Assembly (NCBI GenBank): GCA_903850915.1 | Contig: CAINMV010000009.1 | Coordinates: 1-64,000, forward strand | DNA length: 64,000 bases | Source: an uncultured Bacteroidota bacterium | Lineage (GTDB): Bacteria > Bacteroidota > Bacteroidia > UKL13-3 | Direction: 5' to 3' | Shown: positions 48,164 through 57,882 of the stretch, piece by piece | How the letters are laid out: each line of letters starts with the position of its first letter | How positions within the stretch are numbered: the stretch's first letter is position 1 | Program-made: the position numbers and the translations under genes | The notes under the pieces: generated by a model | Seen by the model: only the letters and a program-made list of their open reading frames with translations | Databases searched by the model: none | What the model was told of the DNA's origin: nothing

Positions 48164-50119
48164 ATGGTTAAACAGAGGTATTTTCTTTTATTGTCGGGAG
48201 TTGGGATGATGGCTATCGCTTTTTTAGTTGATAATAAATACATACCGAGTGTTTCTCAAGGGCTACTTTATTTGCCATTAATTGTACTTACCCTGTTTCA
48301 GACTGAAGTTTATTTTACAATTATTGCTGGTGTATTGGCTGTTTTTTTTGTTGGCTTAGGCCACTTTCTTGATTCTGGAAATGATGCCTTTGCCGGCATT
48401 GCCGATCACCTATTGTCGCTCTTTTCGATAGGCATCACAGTGCTTCTCGTATTTTTATTTAAGCAGACGAAAGCTACATCTGAATTTTACAAGGAAAACT
48501 TGAGTGTCATCTTTAAGCACTCTAATGAGGGGATAATAATGTTGGAGGAAGGGGCTGAAATTATAATGATCAATCCAAGAGCAGTGGCTATGTTTGGGTA
48601 TAATGCAAACGAAATTATCGGCAAACCTTTACACCTTTTATTGCCATTTATAAAGTCTCAAAATGGCAATGAAGCCTTTGAGATATTCAATGCAGATGAG
48701 TTGGCTTCTCTTGCCGAAAAAGCATTAGTAGTTGAAGCTAGGAAAAAAGATCTCACCTATTTTCCAGTCAATGTGCATAGTTTAAATTTTAGCATAGGTG
48801 GCAAAAATTACTTTGTTTTTTTCTTTCTTGATGTGTCCGATTCGATGAAGCAAAAGCAGGACTTAGATCAAGCGCATCGCGATCTGTTGGACTATTCGGA
48901 TGCATTGAAAAAGACGAATTCGGATTTGGAGGTGCGCGTGGTAAGCAGAACCGAAGACTTAACCAATTCGATCGCCGAAATTGCATTTACGAATGAAAAA
49001 CTGCAACAGGAAATAATGAATAAAGAGAGCGCGTTGACAGCACTTAAAGAAAGTAGAACAATGATGGAGACCATCGCTGAGAATTTCCCGAATGGCATTG
49101 TGAGTGTGCTTAACCGCGAGTATATACTTGTATATGCCCACGGACAAGAAATTGAAACTATCGGATTGCAAAAAGAAGACCTGATTGGAAAGTTATTTTT
49201 GCCATTACGGAATATTGCTGTTGCCCATGAAATTCGTTTGATATTAGAGAAAGCATTTTTGGGAGATAAAATTAGTTTTGAATATCAAAATCCAGGCAAT
49301 GGATATTATTATCTTTTTAATGGTTCGCCATTATTTGACGATCATAGGAAAGTGTCGCAGTTACTTATTGTGTCTCAAAACATCACAAGGTTGAAAACAG
49401 CAGAAATGGAGATGCGAAAATCGTTAGAGCAAGAGCGAGAGCTGAATGAATTGAAGTCGAGGTTTGTTTCAACAGCATCGCATGAATTTAGAACCCCCTT
49501 GGCTACTATTTTATCTTCTGCTTCGCTAATATCCATGTATAATGGAGTTGATGAAGGTCCCAAACGCTTAAAACATGTGGGTCGTATTGCTGCCTCAGTA
49601 AATAATCTCATTGAAATTCTCAATGATTTTTTGTCGTTAGGGAAAATTGAAGAAGGGAAAGTTCAGAGCCAACCGAAGTGGTTTAATGTAGCTGATTTAT
49701 GCGAGGATGTTCGCGAGGATATTGGCCTTATGCTAAAACAGGATCAATTTATTTCTATAGAATTAGATTTGGATTATGATGAAGTTTTTTTGGATAAGCA
49801 GCTATTGCGCAATGTGATGCTTAACCTACTTTCTAATGCAGTGAAATACTCTAACGAAGGAAGTGAGGTCACTTTTCGATTAGCATTGAAAGAAAATAAA
49901 TTTACCTGTGAGATTTGCGATCAAGGTATTGGTATTCCAGTGGTAGATCAGAAGCATCTTTTTGAAACATTTTTTAGAGCGAGCAACGTGGAAAATATAA
50001 AAGGAACAGGCATGGGGTTGCATATCGTAAAGAAATATATCGATATTATGAATGGGCAAATATCCTTTAAAAGCGATCAGGAGAAAGGAAGTTGCTTTAC
50101 TGTGGTTTTTAACGTTTAA
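48164..50119 (+). CDS. Membrane PAS-domain sensor histidine kinase
   Basis: 651 residues. The N-terminus has three or four hydrophobic helices (to about residue 100). A first PAS domain (VIFKHSNEGIIMLEEGAEII...ARKKDLTYFPVNVHSLNF), a coiled coil (about 225-290), and a second PAS domain (TIAENFPNGIVSVLNREYIL) follow. Then the HisKA phospho-acceptor helix STASHEFRTPLATILSSASL and a HATPase_c domain with N box NLLSNAVKYS, G1 DQGIGIP and G2 GTGMGLHIVKKY. The catalytic set is complete. No receiver domain or adjacent response regulator is present, so its partner is elsewhere. ATG 48164 is preferred to a TTG at 48143, since MVKQRYFLLL opens the first helix. A bidirectional terminator follows. Confidence 0.88.
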   Translation: MVKQRYFLLLSGVGMMAIAFLVDNKYIPSVSQGLLYLPLIVLTLFQTEVYFTIIAGVLAVFFVGLGHFLDSGNDAFAGIADHLLSLFSIGITVLLVFLFKQTKATSEFYKENLSVIFKHSNEGIIMLEEGAEIIMINPRAVAMFGYNANEIIGKPLHLLLPFIKSQNGNEAFEIFNADELASLAEKALVVEARKKDLTYFPVNVHSLNFSIGGKNYFVFFFLDVSDSMKQKQDLDQAHRDLLDYSDALKKTNSDLEVRVVSRTEDLTNSIAEIAFTNEKLQQEIMNKESALTALKESRTMMETIAENFPNGIVSVLNREYILVYAHGQEIETIGLQKEDLIGKLFLPLRNIAVAHEIRLILEKAFLGDKISFEYQNPGNGYYYLFNGSPLFDDHRKVSQLLIVSQNITRLKTAEMEMRKSLEQERELNELKSRFVSTASHEFRTPLATILSSASLISMYNGVDEGPKRLKHVGRIAASVNNLIEILNDFLSLGKIEEGKVQSQPKWFNVADLCEDVREDIGLMLKQDQFISIELDLDYDEVFLDKQLLRNVMLNLLSNAVKYSNEGSEVTFRLALKENKFTCEICDQGIGIPVVDQKHLFETFFRASNVENIKGTGMGLHIVKKYIDIMNGQISFKSDQEKGSCFTVVFNV

Positions 50120-50151
50120 TTTGACGTTAGGTTTAATTGTTTATTAAGCAT

Positions 50152-50184
50152 AAAAAAAGCCATCCTGAACGGATGGCTTTTTTT
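50152..50184. terminator. Bidirectional terminator
   Basis: AAAAAAAGCCATCC-TGAAC-GGATGGCTTTTTTT, a perfect 14-bp hairpin with A-run and T-run on either side, between the convergent kinase and aconitase genes. It serves both strands. Confidence 0.92.
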
Positions 50185-50198
50185 AGATTGGTTTTCTA

Positions 50199-52460
50199 TT
50201 AACCGTTCTTTTCTTTGATAAGATTAAGAGCGCTTCCTGCTTTAAACCATTCAAATTGATTTTCATTATAGGTATGATTTAATGCAATTTCTTCTTTGCT
50301 TCCATCAGCATGATTAATAATGCCTTTTAAAGCTTTAGAAGGGTCGAAATTTTCAAGTCCAACAATATCAAAGGTGTCATTTTCCATGATTTTATTGTAA
50401 TCCTCTTTGTTCCCAAACGTTACTGCCAACATACCTTGTTTCTTAAGGTTGGTTTCATGAATACGAGCAAAGCTTCGCACCAATACCACGCGTGCACCCA
50501 AATGACGAGGCTCCATAGCAGCGTGCTCGCGCGACGAACCTTCACCGTAATTTTCATCTCCAACAATTAGGCTATAATATCCAGCGGCTTTATATTGGCG
50601 TGCAACTTGCGGTACACCTTCGTAATTGCCAGTGAGTTGATTTTTTACGCAGTCTGCTTTATCATTAAAGAAGTTAATGGCACCAATTAACATGTTGTTA
50701 CTTATATTGTCTAGGTGTCCGCGGAATTTCAACCATTTACCAGCCATTGAAATATGGTCAGTGGTACATTTTCCTTTCGCTTTAACTAGTAATTTTAGTC
50801 CTTTTAAGTCCTTGCCATCCCAACGTTGAAAAGGAGATAATAATTGTAGTCGATCACTTTCCTCACTCACTTTTATGTTTACGGTACTGCCATCTTCGGC
50901 TGGAGCTTGGAAGCCAGCGTCTTTAACATCAAAACCTTTCGCAGGCAACTCTAAACCTACAGGTTCATCAAGTTTCACTTGTTCTCCTTTGGTGTTGGTA
51001 AGAGTATCTGTAATCGGATTAAATGTTAATGAACCCGCAATCGCGAATGCTGTTACCATTTCGGGAGAGGCAACGAAAGCGTGTGTATTGGGGTTTCCGT
51101 CGGCGCGTTTGGCGAAGTTTCTGTTAAATGAGGTGATGATTGAATTTCGTTCACCTTTCTCTGCATTATGCCTACTCCATTGCCCAATACAAGGTCCGCA
51201 GGCATTGGCAAGTACCACACCACCCATTTTTGCAAATGTTTCTAAGTATCCATCACGATCTACGGTATAACGAACTTGCTCGCTTCCTGGCGTAATCGTG
51301 TATTCGCTTTTAGCGATGAGGTGCTTGTCAGTGGCTTGTTTCGCTAAAGATGCGGCTCTAGTGATATCTTCATAGCTGGAGTTGGTACAACTTCCGATTA
51401 ATCCAACATCAAGTTTTTCTGGCCATTTGTTTTCACGCACAGCATCAGCAAACTTGCTTAATGGCCATGCTAGATCAGGAGTAAAAGGCCCGTTGATATG
51501 CGGTTCAAGTTCTGATAAATTAATCTCAATTACTTGGTCAAAATAAAGTTCAGGGTTAGCGTAAACTTCATTGTCGGCAGTTAAGTGCTCAGCTACCACG
51601 TCGGCAGCTACTACAACGTCATTTCGTCCTGTCGAATTAAGGTAACGACGCATACTATCGTCGTATCCGAAGATGGACGTGGTAGCTCCGATTTCTGCAC
51701 CCATATTGCAAATAGTTCCTTTTCCTGTGCAACTTAATGCTTCTGCACCTTCACCAAAATACTCCACAATGCATCCGGTTCCTCCTTTTACAGTAAGTAT
51801 TCCAGCTACCTTTAATATTACATCCTTCGCGGAAGTCCAGCCATTTAATTTACCAGTAAGTTTTATTCCAATAAGTTTTGGGAATTTTAATTCCCATTCC
51901 ATACCTACCATCACATCCACCGCATCAGCGCCACCAACACCAATAGCAACCATACCCAAACCACCGGCGTTTACTGTGTGTGAGTCGGTTCCAATCATCA
52001 TTCCACCGGGGAAGGCATAGTTTTCAAGTATTACCTGATGTATAATTCCTGCTCCTGGCTTCCAAAAGCCGATTCCATATTTGTTGCTTACACTTGAAAG
52101 AAAGTCATATACTTCTTTGTTTTCGATATTCGCCTCGATTAAGTCATTGGTTGCGCCATCTTTAGCTACAATTAAGTGATCGCAATGCACTGTACTTGGC
52201 ACAGCCACCGTGGCTTTACCAGCCTGCATAAATTGTAATAAAGCCATTTGTGCTGTCGCATCTTGCATGGCTACGCGGTCTGGCGCAAACTCTACATAAC
52301 TATTACCACGCTCAAAAGCAGCTTTTGGAAACTCATGATACAAATGTGTGTACAATACTTTCTCGGTAAGGGTTAAAGGCCTTCCAGTAAGGGTACGGGC
52401 AGCATTAACTTTCTGAGCATACTGCGCATAAACTTTTTTAATTAAATCTAAATCGAACAT
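50199..52460 (-). CDS. acn: Aconitate hydratase
   Basis: 4Fe-4S enzyme of the citric acid cycle that interconverts citrate and isocitrate through cis-aconitate. 753 residues, the length of the mitochondrial-type aconitases common in Bacteroidota. Cluster ligands: the Cys in [13 protein letters not shown] and the two in [11 protein letters not shown]. Substrate-binding stretches include [40 protein letters not shown], and the swivel-domain [20 protein letters not shown]. Single gene with a promoter at 52543; no isocitrate dehydrogenase or citrate synthase gene is nearby. Confidence 0.95.
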   Translation of the reverse strand: MFDLDLIKKVYAQYAQKVNAARTLTGRPLTLTEKVLYTHLYHEFPKAAFERGNSYVEFAPDRVAMQDATAQMALLQFMQAGKATVAVPSTVHCDHLIVAKDGATNDLIEANIENKEVYDFLSSVSNKYGIGFWKPGAGIIHQVILENYAFPGGMMIGTDSHTVNAGGLGMVAIGVGGADAVDVMVGMEWELKFPKLIGIKLTGKLNGWTSAKDVILKVAGILTVKGGTGCIVEYFGEGAEALSCTGKGTICNMGAEIGATTSIFGYDDSMRRYLNSTGRNDVVVAADVVAEHLTADNEVYANPELYFDQVIEINLSELEPHINGPFTPDLAWPLSKFADAVRENKWPEKLDVGLIGSCTNSSYEDITRAASLAKQATDKHLIAKSEYTITPGSEQVRYTVDRDGYLETFAKMGGVVLANACGPCIGQWSRHNAEKGERNSIITSFNRNFAKRADGNPNTHAFVASPEMVTAFAIAGSLTFNPITDTLTNTKGEQVKLDEPVGLELPAKGFDVKDAGFQAPAEDGSTVNIKVSEESDRLQLLSPFQRWDGKDLKGLKLLVKAKGKCTTDHISMAGKWLKFRGHLDNISNNMLIGAINFFNDKADCVKNQLTGNYEGVPQVARQYKAAGYYSLIVGDENYGEGSSREHAAMEPRHLGARVVLVRSFARIHETNLKKQGMLAVTFGNKEDYNKIMENDTFDIVGLENFDPSKALKGIINHADGSKEEIALNHTYNENQFEWFKAGSALNLIKEKNG

Positions 52461-52542
52461 GGTATAATATTTTAAAGTTGAGTGAAAAGCGTAAATGAAA
52501 GATTTTTAATGTTGGGTATCTAAATTACCTTCATTTTTTCGG

Positions 52543-52550
52543 CAAAGGTA
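52543..52550 (-). promoter_or_regulatory. -7 box of acn
   Basis: Minus-strand TACCTTTG, perfect TAnnTTTG match, 82 bases before the aconitase ATG, which leaves a fairly long leader. Confidence 0.5.
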
Positions 52551-52648
52551 CAAAAATTGATAGAAGTATTACCGCTTCCTAATAGGGAAATCGTTGTAGT
52601 AAAAAGGAATACCATGAAGAAAGTTTTTTTAAGTATTTTTACCACCTC

Positions 52649-54130
52649 ATGCGAAATATTATTCTCGTTTTACTAGGTATTGTTAGTTTCCTGAGCTGTA
52701 AAAAAGGATTTCTTGGGGAACATAAAGGCAACCAAGCGCCGGAAACACATACCGTGGCAGATACTATTATTCGGTCGGGTTCGAATCGTTTTATATCTCA
52801 AATTAAAATAACGTGGTGGGGTGATGATAAAGATGGTTTTATCAAAGGATTTGAATTCTCCTTCGATGGTTCAAATTGGGTTTACACCACCAAACAAGAT
52901 AGCCTCTTTAATTTATCCTTACCACTAGGCAGCGACACGGCGAATTTTAATTTCTATGTTCGTGCCATCGATAATGAAGACTTGAAAGACCCATCGCCTG
53001 CTACTTTGGTTTACCCGGTGAAAAATTCACCTCCCGTGTGTAGCATACTTAATGCTATTGGTACTGCTGCTTTCCCATCAAAAAATGCCATTAAAACGTA
53101 TCCGGCGTTTAAATTTTATTGGAGTGGATCCGACCCTGATGGCAGTAACAACGTAGATCATTTTGAATTGTTTTTGAACGATACAACCGCTGCTCCTTAT
53201 ATCGTACCCTCAACATTCACAGAGGCGGCCTTTGTGGCCAAGGATGTGTTAAGTAACACCCCAAATTGTGACGTGTATTCTATGTCAGGACAAAAGTTGA
53301 CCGTCGAACTCAAAGGCTTGAAACTAAACGCAAATAATATTTTATATTTAAAGGCAGTTGATAACGTGGGTGCAAAGTCTGTGGCTGCAGTGTCATACAC
53401 TTTTTATTGTAAGAAGCCGATAAATAAAATTTTAGTTGTTAATGCCACTTCTCCATATACCCCAGCCAAATTGAATTTTTTTCAATCCAATATGGCCAAT
53501 GCAGGTATAACTGTTTTTGATACTTTAAATGCTTTTGTAAAGAATAACAACAACTACGATGAACTCTCCCCAGACTTTTTTACGCAAAATAAAGTCTTGC
53601 GGTTTTTTGATAAAATAGTTTGGTTTAGTGATAATGATTCAGTTTCCTTGGCTTTGGCACAGCGCAGTCTGGGCGAGTTCTTGGCAAATAACGGTAGGAT
53701 CTTTATGGCTTTAAACTTCTCTCAGTTTTTCTATGAGCAATCAGCATTACTCGATTTTACACCAATTAAAGAATTGGTTCCCGACACACAGGGTATCTTC
53801 CGTATGAATAACAATGCGTTGATGCTTCCTTTGATTAGTGGCTACCCAACGCTAAAATCTTCAAGTATTATAAGCTCGGCTCGACCGTTTCTGAAAGCTA
53901 TTGACAACGGAACCTCCAAGTTTGTTGATGTTTATACCGGCGAACTAATTGTAAGTACTCCAACGGGACCAATAAATTGGAATGGACCTTCTGTGGTTTG
54001 CGCTAAACGCACAGACGCAGCCAATGCCACTAATTTCATTTTCACTTCAATGCCCTTAGAGCGAATGAATGGCAATTTAAATATAGATTCTCTCTTTAAA
54101 AAAGCTTTGAAATTGGAGTTGGGTTTTTAG
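52649..54130 (+). CDS. Lipoprotein with FN3-like N-terminal domains, unknown function
   Basis: 493 residues. A short lipoprotein signal ends IVSFLSC-KK (Cys about residue 17). Residues 35-250 hold two beta-sandwich units with an FN3/PKD-like rhythm (KITWWGDDKDGFIKGFEFSF; FYVRAIDNEDLKDPSPATLV; FKFYWSGSDPDGSNNVDHFE; LYLKAVDNVGAKSVAAVSYT). The second half is an alpha/beta domain (KPINKILVVNATSPYTPAKL; FFDKIVWFSDNDSVSLALAQ; GRIFMALNFSQFFYEQS) resembling a Rossmann-like glutamine-amidotransferase-type fold. No family or catalytic residues recognised. Probably in the periplasm or at the outer membrane. Confidence 0.6.
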   Translation: MRNIILVLLGIVSFLSCKKGFLGEHKGNQAPETHTVADTIIRSGSNRFISQIKITWWGDDKDGFIKGFEFSFDGSNWVYTTKQDSLFNLSLPLGSDTANFNFYVRAIDNEDLKDPSPATLVYPVKNSPPVCSILNAIGTAAFPSKNAIKTYPAFKFYWSGSDPDGSNNVDHFELFLNDTTAAPYIVPSTFTEAAFVAKDVLSNTPNCDVYSMSGQKLTVELKGLKLNANNILYLKAVDNVGAKSVAAVSYTFYCKKPINKILVVNATSPYTPAKLNFFQSNMANAGITVFDTLNAFVKNNNNYDELSPDFFTQNKVLRFFDKIVWFSDNDSVSLALAQRSLGEFLANNGRIFMALNFSQFFYEQSALLDFTPIKELVPDTQGIFRMNNNALMLPLISGYPTLKSSSIISSARPFLKAIDNGTSKFVDVYTGELIVSTPTGPINWNGPSVVCAKRTDAANATNFIFTSMPLERMNGNLNIDSLFKKALKLELGF

Positions 54131-54146
54131 TATAATGTTTTGGTGC

Positions 54147-54971
54147 TTATGGGAATTTTGGATATTTGCTAAAGTCAGGCTTTCTTTTTTCCAAGAAAGA
54201 GTTCTTCCCTTCTTTAGCTTCCTCGCTTAAATAATAAAGTAATGTTGCATCACCTGCAAGCTGCTGTATCCCTGCTTGGCCGTCGAGTTCAGCATTGAAG
54301 GCTGATTTCAACATTCGCAGTGCAATCGGACTTTTTTCTAACATTTTTTTGCACCACGCAACGGTAGTCTCCTCCAACATTTCTAAAGGCACTACTTTGT
54401 TTACTAAACCCATATCCAAGGCCTCCTTCGCATCATATTGTTCGCATAGAAACCATATTTCTCGCGCTTTCTTTTGCCCTACAACACGTGCCAAATATCC
54501 TGCGCCAAAACCACCATCAAAGCTTCCTACTATCGGCCCTGTTTGTCCGAAGCGTGCATTTTCTGCTGCAATGCTTATATCGCAAATTACATGCAGCACA
54601 TGACCGCCTCCAATAGCCCATCCAGCCACCATGGCTACTACAGGTTTAGGGATACGACGAATTTGCATCTGTAAATCCAAGACGTTTAAACGAGGAACAC
54701 CATCTGTGCCAACATAACCACCATTGCCACGCACACTTTGATCGCCTCCGCTGCAAAAGGCATTGCCTCCTTCACCAGTTAATATTACTACACCTACGCG
54801 TTCATCCTGACGTGCAATTTCCATTGCTTCGCTCATTTCTTTTACGGTAAGGGGTGTAAACGCATTATGCTTATGTGGTCGGTTGATACTTATTTTGGCA
54901 ATTCCCTCGAAGAAGTCGAATTTTATTTCTTCAAATTCTTTAATGGTTTCCCAGGCGTATTTCAATTGCAT
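54147..54971 (-). CDS. menB: 1,4-dihydroxy-2-naphthoyl-CoA synthase
   Basis: Crotonase-fold enzyme of menaquinone synthesis that closes the second ring of o-succinylbenzoyl-CoA. 274 residues. Diagnostic elements: [20 protein letters not shown] near 31-50, the active-site loop [20 protein letters not shown], oxyanion-hole [34 protein letters not shown] with the catalytic Asp/Ser region, and the end [16 protein letters not shown], which is a hallmark of MenB. Other men genes are not adjacent. Confidence 0.95.
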   Translation of the reverse strand: MQLKYAWETIKEFEEIKFDFFEGIAKISINRPHKHNAFTPLTVKEMSEAMEIARQDERVGVVILTGEGGNAFCSGGDQSVRGNGGYVGTDGVPRLNVLDLQMQIRRIPKPVVAMVAGWAIGGGHVLHVICDISIAAENARFGQTGPIVGSFDGGFGAGYLARVVGQKKAREIWFLCEQYDAKEALDMGLVNKVVPLEMLEETTVAWCKKMLEKSPIALRMLKSAFNAELDGQAGIQQLAGDATLLYYLSEEAKEGKNSFLEKRKPDFSKYPKFP

Positions 54972-54999
54972 TGTTATTGAGAGATTAAAATTTTGTCTG

Positions 55000-55007
55000 C
55001 AAATTTA
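55000..55007 (-). promoter_or_regulatory. -7 box of menB
   Basis: Minus-strand TAAATTTG, perfect TAnnTTTG match, 28 bases before the menB ATG. The gap 55008-55154 holds only a 13-base direct repeat (AATGAAATTTAAA at 55082 and 55117). Confidence 0.5.
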
Positions 55008-55154
55008 ACGCTTCAGTGGTTCTTTTTTATAAATAATTTAGTTAGCCAAAGAAAGCAACGATAGCAACTTTTTTGAGGTTCAATGAAATTTAAAGTGGTA
55101 GGGTTTTGTAGTCGAATGAAATTTAAAACGTCGTTGATATTGAGAATACATCGA

Positions 55155-56117
55155 TTATTTCTTTAATCCTATTTCAGTGAGTCTTTCTTCGAGGAACTGC
55201 CCTGCAGTGCAATCTTCGTATTGTTTTGGATTTTCGCTGGTTACACAGTCAGGAAGGCATGCCAAGCTCATGTTGCTTTTAGGGTGCATAAAAAATGGGA
55301 TGCTATAACGCGACGTATGCCATAGCTCACGTGGCGGATTTACAACGCGATGGGTGGTAGATTTGAGCTTGTTATTGGTTAAACGTTGCAGCATATCACC
55401 TACATTACAAACTATTTGCTCTGGCAGTGCCGTTACTTGAATCCACTCATGCTGCTTATTCAGCACCTCTAATCCGTCGGCACTAGCGCCCATTAACAAG
55501 GTTATTAAATTAATGTCCTCATGTTCGGCAGAGCGCACTGCATTTTCTGGCTCACCTGTAATTGGGCCATAATGGATTGGTCGGAGGATACTTTGACCTA
55601 ATTTCACCTTTTCGTCAAAATAAAACTCGTCTAAATTTAAAAACAAAGCGATAGCGCGAAGCATATAAACCCCTGTTTTTTCTAGCTGATGATACGCTTC
55701 CATTCCCGCAGCCATAAACTCTGGAACCTCCTTAACATATACGTTGGGAGGATATTCACTTGGATTCATATTTGAATCCTTGGGAAGATCTTGACCAAAA
55801 TGCCAAAACTCCTTAAGGTCGCCAGCCAATTGGCCTTTAGCATGTTCTTTGCCAAATGAGGTGTAACCACGTTGGCCATGCATGCCTTCAATTTCGTATT
55901 TGAGTTTTGCTACATCGGGGAGTTGGAAAAACTTTTTTGCGCCTTCATAAAGTCGACCAGAAAGGTTTTCGCTTAATAGATGTCCTTTAACGGCTACAAA
56001 ACCAATGGTTTGATATGCATCGCCTAGTTGGCGCACAAACTCCATTTTTTCCTCTGCTGTGCCATGAATAAATAAATTTAAGTCGACACTTGGAATTGAT
56101 TGCTTGTAGATGCTCAT
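55155..56117 (-). CDS. 2-oxoglutarate/Fe(II) oxygenase of the isopenicillin-N-synthase type
   Basis: 320 residues. The N-terminal DIOX_N-type region is IPSVDLNLFIHGTAEEKMEF and GFVAVKGHLLSENLSGRLYE. The jelly-roll core carries the iron ligands His and Asp in SAEHEDINLITLLMG and the distal His in STTHRVVNPPRELW, and the 2-oxoglutarate-binding Arg in SRYSIPFFMHP. Bacteroidota relatives are of unknown substrate; hydroxylation of a small molecule is expected. Single gene with its own promoter, divergent from thyA. Confidence 0.82.
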   Translation of the reverse strand: MSIYKQSIPSVDLNLFIHGTAEEKMEFVRQLGDAYQTIGFVAVKGHLLSENLSGRLYEGAKKFFQLPDVAKLKYEIEGMHGQRGYTSFGKEHAKGQLAGDLKEFWHFGQDLPKDSNMNPSEYPPNVYVKEVPEFMAAGMEAYHQLEKTGVYMLRAIALFLNLDEFYFDEKVKLGQSILRPIHYGPITGEPENAVRSAEHEDINLITLLMGASADGLEVLNKQHEWIQVTALPEQIVCNVGDMLQRLTNNKLKSTTHRVVNPPRELWHTSRYSIPFFMHPKSNMSLACLPDCVTSENPKQYEDCTAGQFLEERLTEIGLKK

Positions 56118-56157
56118 ATGCGAGTTAAGTTGTTGTTTAATCAGTGAATATATAATG

Positions 56158-56165
56158 CAAAATTA
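56158..56165 (-). promoter_or_regulatory. -7 box of the oxygenase gene
   Basis: Minus-strand TAATTTTG, perfect TAnnTTTG match, 40 bases before the ATG. Confidence 0.5.
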
Positions 56166-56200
56166 ATTTTTTTATGCAATAAACATTTTGTTAAAATCTA

Positions 56201-56235
56201 TTTGGTAATTATTACTAAACTTAAAAATATCTTTG
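56201..56235 (+). promoter_or_regulatory. Promoter of thyA
   Basis: TTTG at 56201-56204, 23 bases, TATCTTTG at 56228-56235, ending 18 bases before the thyA ATG. The spacing is slightly long. Confidence 0.55.
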
Positions 56236-56253
56236 TTTATTATTACACCTATT

Positions 56254-57051
56254 ATGAACAAACAATACGAAGCACTTCTAAAACATGTAATGGATAACGG
56301 GACCTTTAAAGAAGACCGCACCGGCACTGGGACAAAGAGTATCTTTGGGCATCAACTTCGATACGATTTAAGTGAGAGCTTTCCTTTGATAACAACAAAG
56401 AAAGTACATTTAAAAAGTATCATTTACGAGTTGCTTTGGTTTTTGAAAGGAGACACCAACACACGTTATTTAAAAGAAAATGGCGTTTCAATATGGGATG
56501 AGTGGGCAGACGAGCATGGAAATTTAGGCCCTGTTTATGGATATCAGTGGCGTAGTTGGCATACTGCCGAAGGTAACGTGATAGATCAAATTAGCGACGT
56601 AATCCATCAATTAAAAACAAATCCAGATAGTCGGCGCATGATTGTAAGTGCATGGAATGTTGGAGAGTTGAGTCAAATGGCGTTGATGCCTTGCCATGTT
56701 ATGTTTCAGTTTTATGTGGCTAATGGTAAGCTAAGTTGTCAGCTTTATCAAAGGAGTGCTGACTTATTTCTGGGAGTTCCCTTTAATATTGCCTCCTATG
56801 CCTTGCTTACGCTGATGATGGCGAAGGTTTGCGGATATGCTCCTGGCGATTTTGTGCATACCTTAGGCGATGCACATATTTACACCAATCATTTTGATCA
56901 AGTGAATTTGCAAATAAGCCGCGAACTGCGTCCTTTTCCGCAGATGAAAATAAAAACGGAAGTTCAGGATATCTTTAATTTCGATTTTAGCGATTTTGAG
57001 TTGATGGGGTATGACCCACATCCAGCAATAAAAGCACCTGTTGCAGTATAA
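56254..57051 (+). CDS. thyA: Thymidylate synthase
   Basis: Converts dUMP to dTMP with methylene-tetrahydrofolate. 265 residues, same size as E. coli ThyA. Visible features: [20 protein letters not shown] (dUMP phosphate Arg), the catalytic Cys148 in [44 protein letters not shown], and the usual end [14 protein letters not shown]. The ATG at 56254 is used. A TTG at 56233 in frame lies within the -7 box and would add seven atypical residues. dfrA is not next to it in this window. Confidence 0.96.
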   Translation: MNKQYEALLKHVMDNGTFKEDRTGTGTKSIFGHQLRYDLSESFPLITTKKVHLKSIIYELLWFLKGDTNTRYLKENGVSIWDEWADEHGNLGPVYGYQWRSWHTAEGNVIDQISDVIHQLKTNPDSRRMIVSAWNVGELSQMALMPCHVMFQFYVANGKLSCQLYQRSADLFLGVPFNIASYALLTLMMAKVCGYAPGDFVHTLGDAHIYTNHFDQVNLQISRELRPFPQMKIKTEVQDIFNFDFSDFELMGYDPHPAIKAPVAV

Positions 57052-57131
57052 ATCTTCCTGCATTTAAGACTCTTTTTTTGAATTTCACAAAAAAGCATTT
57101 CAAATGTGGAGTACCACAAGCATTATCATTA

Positions 57132-57189
57132 GAGCATTTTCCAAATCGCCATTGAGTGCTTCCAATGAGCTTGGGCGCAAATAATGCTC
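57132..57189. other. Nested hairpins in the thyA-rpsU gap
   Basis: The 280-base gap 57052-57331 has no gene. It contains an outer pair GAGCATT (57132-57138)/AATGCTC (57183-57189) enclosing CATTG (57150-57154)/CAATG (57163-57167). It lies upstream of the rpsU promoter, so it is not in that leader. It may shape the 3' end of the thyA transcript. Confidence 0.25.
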
Positions 57190-57269
57190 CTTAAATTAAG
57201 ATCGGGCGGTTTTTATTCTCTTGAAAACATTGAAAATGCCAAGAAACATTTCTTTTTTTAATTAAAAAT

Positions 57270-57299
57270 TTTGTAAAAAGTAAAAATCGCGTATATTTG
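57270..57299 (+). promoter_or_regulatory. Promoter of rpsU
   Basis: TTTG (57270-57273), 18 bases, TATATTTG (57292-57299): near-ideal Bacteroidota promoter, 32 bases before the rpsU ATG. Confidence 0.7.
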
Positions 57300-57331
57300 C
57301 ACTCCAATTTCGGAAATCGGAGAAAAAAAAT

Positions 57332-57532
57332 ATGTTATACATTCAAATAAAAGAATCAGAACCTTTAGAGAAGGCCTTAAAGAAATTCAAAAAGAAATTT
57401 GAAAAAACTCAGGTTGTAAAGCAATTACGTAGCCGTCAGGCGTTCACTAAAAAATGTGTTCGTTTGCGTGAAACGAAAAAACGTGCGGTTTACCGTGAAG
57501 CTCAGAAACTGAGCGCGGCAGCCGAAGCATAA
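57332..57532 (+). CDS. rpsU: Ribosomal protein bS21
   Basis: 66 residues, small-subunit protein near the anti-Shine-Dalgarno end of 16S rRNA. Typical pattern: IQIKESEPLEKALKKFKKKF followed by basic VKQLRSRQAFTKKCVRLRET and KKRAVYREAQK. In Bacteroidota bS21 helps sequester the anti-SD, in line with the weak SD signals seen throughout this window. Single-gene unit with strong promoter and terminator. Confidence 0.93.
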   Translation: MLYIQIKESEPLEKALKKFKKKFEKTQVVKQLRSRQAFTKKCVRLRETKKRAVYREAQKLSAAAEA

Positions 57533-57551
57533 ACCGCCGTTTCTATAATTT

Positions 57552-57584
57552 AAAAAGCCCGTTGTGAAAGCAATGGGCTTTTTT
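57552..57584 (+). terminator. rpsU terminator
   Basis: AAAAAGCCCGTTG-TGAAAG-CAATGGGCTTTTTT, a 12-13 bp hairpin with one G-U pair and a T-run, 20 bases after the rpsU stop. The stretch 57585-57738 shows nothing further. Confidence 0.9.
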
Positions 57585-57738
57585 CGTTTTGCCACTATCA
57601 GAAATCGATTAAAAGCGCCTTCCATTCGTTGAGGTTTCAGTATCAACAAATATCAATCCTATGTATGACAAGAATGAAAGTTTATCCTAAATTCAATCAT
57701 TAATTTCTTAATGTTTACAAAACGCAAAAAAATAGTAT

Positions 57739-57746
57739 TAACTTCG
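57739..57746 (+). promoter_or_regulatory. -7 box before the TPP riboswitch
   Basis: TAACTTCG, one mismatch to TAnnTTTG. The expected start point is at about 57752, just upstream of the riboswitch, so the aptamer would lie at the very 5' end of the mRNA. Confidence 0.45.
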
Positions 57747-57753
57747 CATCACT

Positions 57754-57833
57754 TTAACGGGGTGCTTTTGCAAGTTTGCAATGGCTGAGATTAAACCCGA
57801 TGAACTTGCGCAGGTAATGCTGCATAAGGATTC
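57754..57833 (+). promoter_or_regulatory. TPP (thiamine pyrophosphate) riboswitch
   Basis: The conserved THI-element blocks appear in order and spacing: ACGGGGTGC (57757-57765), GGCTGAGA (57783-57790), ACCCGATGAACTTG (57795-57808), CAGGTAATGCTGCATAAGGA (57811-57830). The aptamer binds TPP and shuts down the downstream gene. GGGTGC at 57760-57765 inside the aptamer could instead pair with GCACCC at 57850-57855, which is followed by a T-run; this would be a candidate expression platform. The ATG at 57781 is part of the aptamer, not a start codon. Confidence 0.9.
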
Positions 57834-57882
57834 TTCGAGCCAAACGCCAGCACCCTTTTTGTTTTTAATATTATTTGTCAAA

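Noticed and set aside
57781-57882. Upstream ATG that would add 34 residues to the TonB receptor
   Set aside because: It falls inside the TPP aptamer (GGCTGAGA block), and the signal peptide begins only at 57883.
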